Below are positions 32,334-35,946 of a stretch of 35,946 bases of DNA, piece after piece. The number at the start of each line of letters is the position of its first letter. The stretch's first letter is position 1. The translations under genes were made by a program, and so were the position numbers. The stretch is from an uncultured Eubacteriales bacterium. GTDB taxonomy: Bacteria; Bacillota; Clostridia; Oscillospirales; CAG-272. The DNA lies in assembly GCA_934489945.1 (NCBI GenBank), contig CAKSSY010000010.1, positions 1 to 35,946 of the forward strand, written 5' to 3'. The notes under the pieces were generated by a model that did no database searches, was not told where the DNA came from, and saw only the letters and a list, made by a program, of their open reading frames with translations.

Positions 32334-34358
32334 TCACAGTTCACGACGGAAAATTTGTGCGGCAAGAAGAGGATCCTTTTGAGCGAGACCTTTCATTTCT
32401 TTTAAAAGTGTCTCGTGCGAAACGAAATTTCGCGTGTTGTGAATTGAATGCTGAAATGATGTGATTTTTGGATCGGTTGAAAGTCCGATAAAAGGGACAT
32501 TTGCACAGAAGGCGAGAATCAAAGCATGAAGTCGAGCAGAAACGACGAGATCGGCTCCGGCAATTAATGAAGCTGTTTGCCTTATGGAAAGACCGGTTAC
32601 AAGACGAACGCGGAGTCCTTTGTTTTGTAGTCGTGTAACAAGCGCGAGAGCTGCAAGTGCATCTGCGTTCTGATCCATCATAGCAACATAGATTGGTTTG
32701 GGTTGCTTGGACAAAAAAGCGACAAAACGATCAACCTCTTCTTGACGGACAAAAGCAACAACATAACCGTTTTTGGCGCATTCCGGCAATCTGCAAAAAA
32801 GAACCGGATCGGAAGACAGATAAAGCGGAACGGAATCTCCGATTTTTTCAAGATAACGTAGCGAATCAGGATCGCGTACGGTAATGAGATTGGTGTTTTT
32901 CAGGGATTGTATGACAAGGCGGTTCATGAATACTCCACGGATCGGTCCTATTCCGCAGGCATAAAGCATGGTGGGGACGCCAACAAGAGAAGCGAGTCGA
33001 AGAAGGGTAAGATAGTACAGCAGGGAACGGTTGCTGGTTTTGTTCTGGAGAAGAGAGCCACCACCAAAAAGCAAAAGCCCTGTATGACGTATAGCGTGTA
33101 TAACGTCGATTGGATTGAACCGATTAATGCAAATCATACTTTCATATTGTTTTCCCGGTTTAGCGAGTACGGCAAGATGTTGGACACCTTGTTTTTTTAA
33201 TTGTAATTGTATAGAGCGAAGCGTCAGTTCATCTCCGATATTTCCGTAACCATAATATCCGCAGAGAAGAATGTCGCTTTGCCTTTCGTGGTTGGCATTA
33301 CGAATGGCGGCTCGATAAACTGTCAGTGTATCTTTTGTCATACGTTCTGCTGTATGATAGTGAAGAACTTGCTTAAGCCCGTCATTGGCAACCTGATCAG
33401 CATAGTTCGTATCTTGCAACAATTTGCAAAGATCCAAAAACAGTTTTTTGGGAGTTGCCGATTTTGTTCCGCGGGCACAATAGTTGCTTTTTTCGGCAAT
33501 CGGGAGGATTTTCCGATCGGCAATTCCGAGATAACCCTCGTTTCCGCATAAAATAACAGGAACCCGGCAAGCCATCGCTTCCAATGCGGCGCGGGACACA
33601 CCTACAAATATTCCGGCAGTTTGCAGATAGGGAAGAACATCGCTTTGCGTCCCGGCGATGGATACCACATGGCGTCCCGAGATGGCATTTGCTTTAGTGG
33701 CAAGTTGGCTCACTTTGGTAAAATCATCACCGCCACCGACAATTATAATTCGGAGGTCACGATATATGTTTTGCAAAAACGGAGCAAGTTTGCACAATAG
33801 TCTCGCTGTCACCGAACAGTCCTTATCCAACCGACTGATGGTCAAAATTGTATGAGGATGAAAAATTTTATCTTTTGAGGGACAGAATCTTTGGATGTCA
33901 ATTCCGTTTGGGATAATCGTAATACGCCTGCGAGATAAACCAAAATGGTTGACAAGGTGTTCGGCGATGTCAGTTCCAACCGCTATGGTATAAGAGGGAA
34001 GTGAAAAACAGGTCAATTGTTTTTTCGGCTGTTTATCAGAAAAAATTGCATGAGCCGTAAAAACAAATGGAAAACAAAAAAAAGTCGATAACAAACGACA
34101 GAAAAAAACGCTTCTTCTCGTGTGTGCATGAACAATATCCGGATGTTCTGTTCGGATAAGAGAAGCAAGTGTGAGCAGGGGATAATCTCCGTAAAATTTT
34201 TGCCGAATACCAAGAGAGGAAAGCTGATTCGCAATTTTTCCTCCATTCGACAAAACCACAACATCGTGCCCCTTTTGAGACAGATGCTTTGCCAATTCAT
34301 ACACATGTGTTTCCGCACCGCCGTTGTTCATATTGTCAGAAAGAATGAGTATTTTCAT
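32334..34358 (-). CDS. GT4 glycosyltransferase - CsaB-type polysaccharide pyruvyltransferase fusion
   Basis: The 674-residue protein joins two enzymes in one frame. Residues 1 to ~355 are a GT-B GT4 glycosyltransferase: the N-terminal SDNMNNGGAETHVYELAKHL loop, DIVHAHTRRS, IIPNGIDIQRF and the donor-site segment SRAALEAMACRVPVI. Residues ~361-674 are a CsaB-type pyruvyltransferase: DILLCGYYGYGNIGDE, LLLFGGGSLLQNKTSNRS, GIGPI, the VRDPDS region and SARLHALILAFCANVPFIGL. CsaB adds a ketal pyruvyl group to secondary cell-wall polysaccharide, which anchors SLH-domain proteins. It has AAGGGGA 5-8 bp before the ATG and is transcribed toward glnN; no terminator is seen at its end. The pyruvylated sugar and acceptor are unknown. 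Confidence 0.9.
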   Translation of the reverse strand: MKILILSDNMNNGGAETHVYELAKHLSQKGHDVVVLSNGGKIANQLSSLGIRQKFYGDYPLLTLASLIRTEHPDIVHAHTRRSVFFCRLLSTFFCFPFVFTAHAIFSDKQPKKQLTCFSLPSYTIAVGTDIAEHLVNHFGLSRRRITIIPNGIDIQRFCPSKDKIFHPHTILTISRLDKDCSVTARLLCKLAPFLQNIYRDLRIIIVGGGDDFTKVSQLATKANAISGRHVVSIAGTQSDVLPYLQTAGIFVGVSRAALEAMACRVPVILCGNEGYLGIADRKILPIAEKSNYCARGTKSATPKKLFLDLCKLLQDTNYADQVANDGLKQVLHYHTAERMTKDTLTVYRAAIRNANHERQSDILLCGYYGYGNIGDELTLRSIQLQLKKQGVQHLAVLAKPGKQYESMICINRFNPIDVIHAIRHTGLLLFGGGSLLQNKTSNRSLLYYLTLLRLASLVGVPTMLYACGIGPIRGVFMNRLVIQSLKNTNLITVRDPDSLRYLEKIGDSVPLYLSSDPVLFCRLPECAKNGYVVAFVRQEEVDRFVAFLSKQPKPIYVAMMDQNADALAALALVTRLQNKGLRVRLVTGLSIRQTASLIAGADLVVSARLHALILAFCANVPFIGLSTDPKITSFQHSIHNTRNFVSHETLLKEMKGLAQKDPLLAAQIFRREL

Positions 34359-34682
34359 GTTTTCCCCTTTTTGTAAGCGATAGACTTCTGAAAAAAGTAT
34401 TTCCGAAGGAAAATCGGATTATCCGGGATAAATAGAATTCTGCATCCCGTGAAATAAGCCAAATATTACATCTGCCGACTAAAATTGTTCGTTTTGTTTC
34501 AACAACCTTCGATCTGTTTTCCCAAGAAAAAAACGGCTTGTGATGAAACGCGGCAAAAAAATCATATCTCCCGCACAAATGGCGTTTCAGCGACAGAGTA
34601 CGACAGCCGGCGTTCGACAGAAAAAGGCGAAAATATGTTGTATAATATTGTCGGAATTGATGAGAGAAAAGGAGGAAATTAT
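34359..34682. other. Gene-free region between GT4-CsaB and spoIIE
   Basis: No credible gene lies here. It holds a 6-bp hairpin CGGGAT/ATCCCG (34424-34429 and 34444-34449), which would fall in the 5' leader of the leftward GT4-CsaB transcript, an inverted repeat TGAAACGC/GCGTTTCA (34544-34551 and 34582-34589), and the spoIIE promoter annotated separately. I find no strong SigA promoter for the leftward gene. Minus-strand open frames here are interrupted and match no family. Confidence 0.6.
34589..34646 (+). promoter_or_regulatory. Spo0A-type spoIIE promoter: three 0A-like boxes and -10 with 21-bp spacing
   Basis: Three boxes share the core CGACA: AGCGACA (34589-34595), TACGACA (34599-34605) and TTCGACA (34613-34619). 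The last is the exact reverse complement of the 0A box TGTCGAA; the others match 5/7 and 6/7. Its TCGACA (34614-34619) serves as a -35-like hexamer and TATAAT (34641-34646) lies 21 bp downstream. In B. subtilis, spoIIE and spoIIG have SigA promoters with this over-long spacing that Spo0A~P activates from boxes at the -35 region. Confidence 0.75.
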
Positions 34683-35946
34683 ATGGAATACCATAATCAA
34701 TTGAATCAGACAATTCCGCATCGGGACAAGCAAGGAGGAGCTGAGAAACCAACAACAAAGCGCTCTGTATGGAGAAATTTGACCAGGGAGGAGTTACTTA
34801 TTGGAGCGAGTCGCACGGTTACGGCTTTTCTGGTAGGTGTGTGCAGTCTTCCGTTTTCATCGTATCCGTTGGGAATGGCTTTTCTTTGTGCCTTGGATAG
34901 TCGTGTTGGCTTTGCGGTATTCGGACTTATATTGTCATCCTTTTTTGTCTCGCCATTGCCTTGGTGGTTGTATTGCGGAACGATTATAGCGACTCTTGCA
35001 ACCCGGATTATGACTCGATTATTTGTTGATATTCCCGTTCGTTTGCATGATGCAGGTGGGATTCGCGGATTGATTGAACATATACATGGCAGATTCTTTT
35101 GCGAAAGCTTGTATTTGCGTATGACTTGTTCTTGCATATCGGTATTTATTCTCAGTCTTTACGCAATTATTGCGGGCGGTTTCCGATATTATGACTTGTT
35201 TGGGGCTTTTTTCTCCATGCTGGTAGCTCCTATCGCAACTTATTTATATACAACGCTTTTTTCGGAACTCTCCGCAGAAAAGAAGTGGATGTATGTCCTA
35301 CGAAAAATCGCAAAGATTTTTTTGGCATTTACACTTTGTCTGTCGGTTCGCGGAATCAGTTTTGCTACAATTTCGCTTTCCGCGGTGGTTGCCTTTGTCG
35401 GAACTATGTTTTTATGTCGTCAGGAAGGGTTAGTCACAGGAACTATTATCGGCATTGTATGCGGTCTTTCGGTAGGAGTAACAACAATTCCTGTTTATAT
35501 CGTAGTATCGATCACAGCGTATTGCCTGTTTGAAATATCTCCGTTGCTTGCCGCTACTGTAGCTTGTGTTGCGGGGGCGGTTACGGGAATGTTAATGAAC
35601 GGTGGCATTGGATTTTCGGAAAACATCCTGTCTCTCCTTACAGGGGCATCTGTTTATTGTGCGATTGATAAAATGCTGTCGCAAGGCGGGATTGCCAATC
35701 TATTTGGCAAAAGAGAGGAATGTGATTATTGTGAAAAAATGTGTTTGGAACGAAAGTATACAAAGACCAGAGAGGAACTTGACGAGCTTTGTCACTCCCT
35801 TATGATTCTTTCCGAAACATTTTCCAGAATCAGTTTGCAACTGCGAAAACCATCCGCTGAGGATATTAAGGCAACGTGTAATGAGGTTTTTGAAAATTTC
35901 TGTCACGGCTGTTATGGCAGAAGTCTCTGCTGGGAGAGTCGACATG
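34683..35946 (+). CDS. spoIIE: Stage II sporulation protein E, N-terminal part (partial)
   Basis: SpoIIE is the septum-associated PP2C phosphatase that activates SigF in the forespore. The frame is open for 421 codons from ATG 34683 (AAGGAGG 7-8 bp upstream) to the window end with no stop, so the phosphatase domain lies beyond. After a ~45-residue charged cytoplasmic tail come about ten hydrophobic segments (~50-310), typical of the SpoIIE membrane region. The soluble part has the cysteine pattern CDYCEKMC near 345 and then CHGCYGRSLCW near 412-418. This cysteine-pair region followed by a CW motif matches the conserved SpoIIE middle domain. The promoter carries Spo0A-type boxes, as expected for this gene. 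The call rests on topology, this motif and the promoter. Confidence 0.9.
   Translation, partial: MEYHNQLNQTIPHRDKQGGAEKPTTKRSVWRNLTREELLIGASRTVTAFLVGVCSLPFSSYPLGMAFLCALDSRVGFAVFGLILSSFFVSPLPWWLYCGTIIATLATRIMTRLFVDIPVRLHDAGGIRGLIEHIHGRFFCESLYLRMTCSCISVFILSLYAIIAGGFRYYDLFGAFFSMLVAPIATYLYTTLFSELSAEKKWMYVLRKIAKIFLAFTLCLSVRGISFATISLSAVVAFVGTMFLCRQEGLVTGTIIGIVCGLSVGVTTIPVYIVVSITAYCLFEISPLLAATVACVAGAVTGMLMNGGIGFSENILSLLTGASVYCAIDKMLSQGGIANLFGKREECDYCEKMCLERKYTKTREELDELCHSLMILSETFSRISLQLRKPSAEDIKATCNEVFENFCHGCYGRSLCWESRH

Noticed and set aside
34336..35137. Two long minus-strand frames opposite spoIIE and its upstream region
   Set aside because: They are shadows: the plus strand encodes SpoIIE without a stop from 34683 to the end, with membrane helices and the CHGCY...CW motif.
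1..35946. CRISPR arrays, tRNA or rRNA genes, phage or conjugative modules, toxin-antitoxin or known defence systems
   Set aside because: Reading both strands I found no regularly spaced repeats, cloverleaf or rRNA-like segments, or proteins of these kinds.

Overview
The window looks like chromosomal DNA of an anaerobic, spore-forming member of the Clostridia, probably an uncultured gut lineage. The evidence is a spoIIE gene with Spo0A-type boxes, AddAB instead of RecBCD, a type III glutamine synthetase, an OmpR/HisKA two-component system next to a class B sortase, AGGAGG-type ribosome binding sites, and moderate-to-low GC. I see no rRNA, tRNA, CRISPR array, phage module or intact transposase.

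Layout. (1) Bases 1-3899 (+): the 3' end of a phosphoglucomutase, then three redox genes (FAD dehydrogenase with a BFD-like [2Fe-2S] tail, FAD/NAD oxidoreductase, DUF1667 cysteine protein). (2) Bases 3900-4285: a gene-free, highly structured island with a perfect 27-bp-arm palindrome and an IS200/IS605-right-end or omega-RNA-like fold that stops 4 bp short of the addA stop codon. (3) Bases 4286-12733 (-): the operon queG - small membrane protein - addB - addA. (4) Bases 13040-15088 (+): a GH78-type rhamnosidase. It shares a perfect two-way terminator with (5), a PMCA-type calcium P-type ATPase on the minus strand (to 17820). (6) Bases 18061-21162 (+): znuC-znuB and, overlapping znuB by 4 nt, a GH16-like lipoprotein where a metal-binding lipoprotein would be expected. 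(7) Bases 21294-22670: HtrA-type membrane serine protease, then its own terminator. (8) Bases 22775-27393: a tightly overlapped operon of response regulator, histidine kinase, sortase B, RlmA-type rRNA methyltransferase and dolichyl-phosphate-glucosyltransferase-like GT2. (9) Bases 27558-29984: rbfA - nrnA - asnA. (10) Bases 30146-34358 (-): glnN with a near-consensus promoter, and a GT4-CsaB fusion. (11) Bases 34683-35946 (+): the N-terminal half of spoIIE, cut by the window end.

Common themes are cell-envelope biogenesis and stress (HtrA, two-component system, sortase, GT2, GT4-CsaB), metal and calcium transport (ZnuCB, Ca-ATPase), DNA repair (AddAB), translation and RNA turnover (QueG, RlmA, RbfA, NrnA), ammonia assimilation (AsnA, GlnN) and sporulation (SpoIIE). 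Most of this is housekeeping. The least explained parts are the structured island at 3900-4285, the GH16-like lipoprotein coupled to znuCB, the GT4-CsaB fusion, the putative regulatory DNA upstream of htrA, and the spoIIE promoter architecture.
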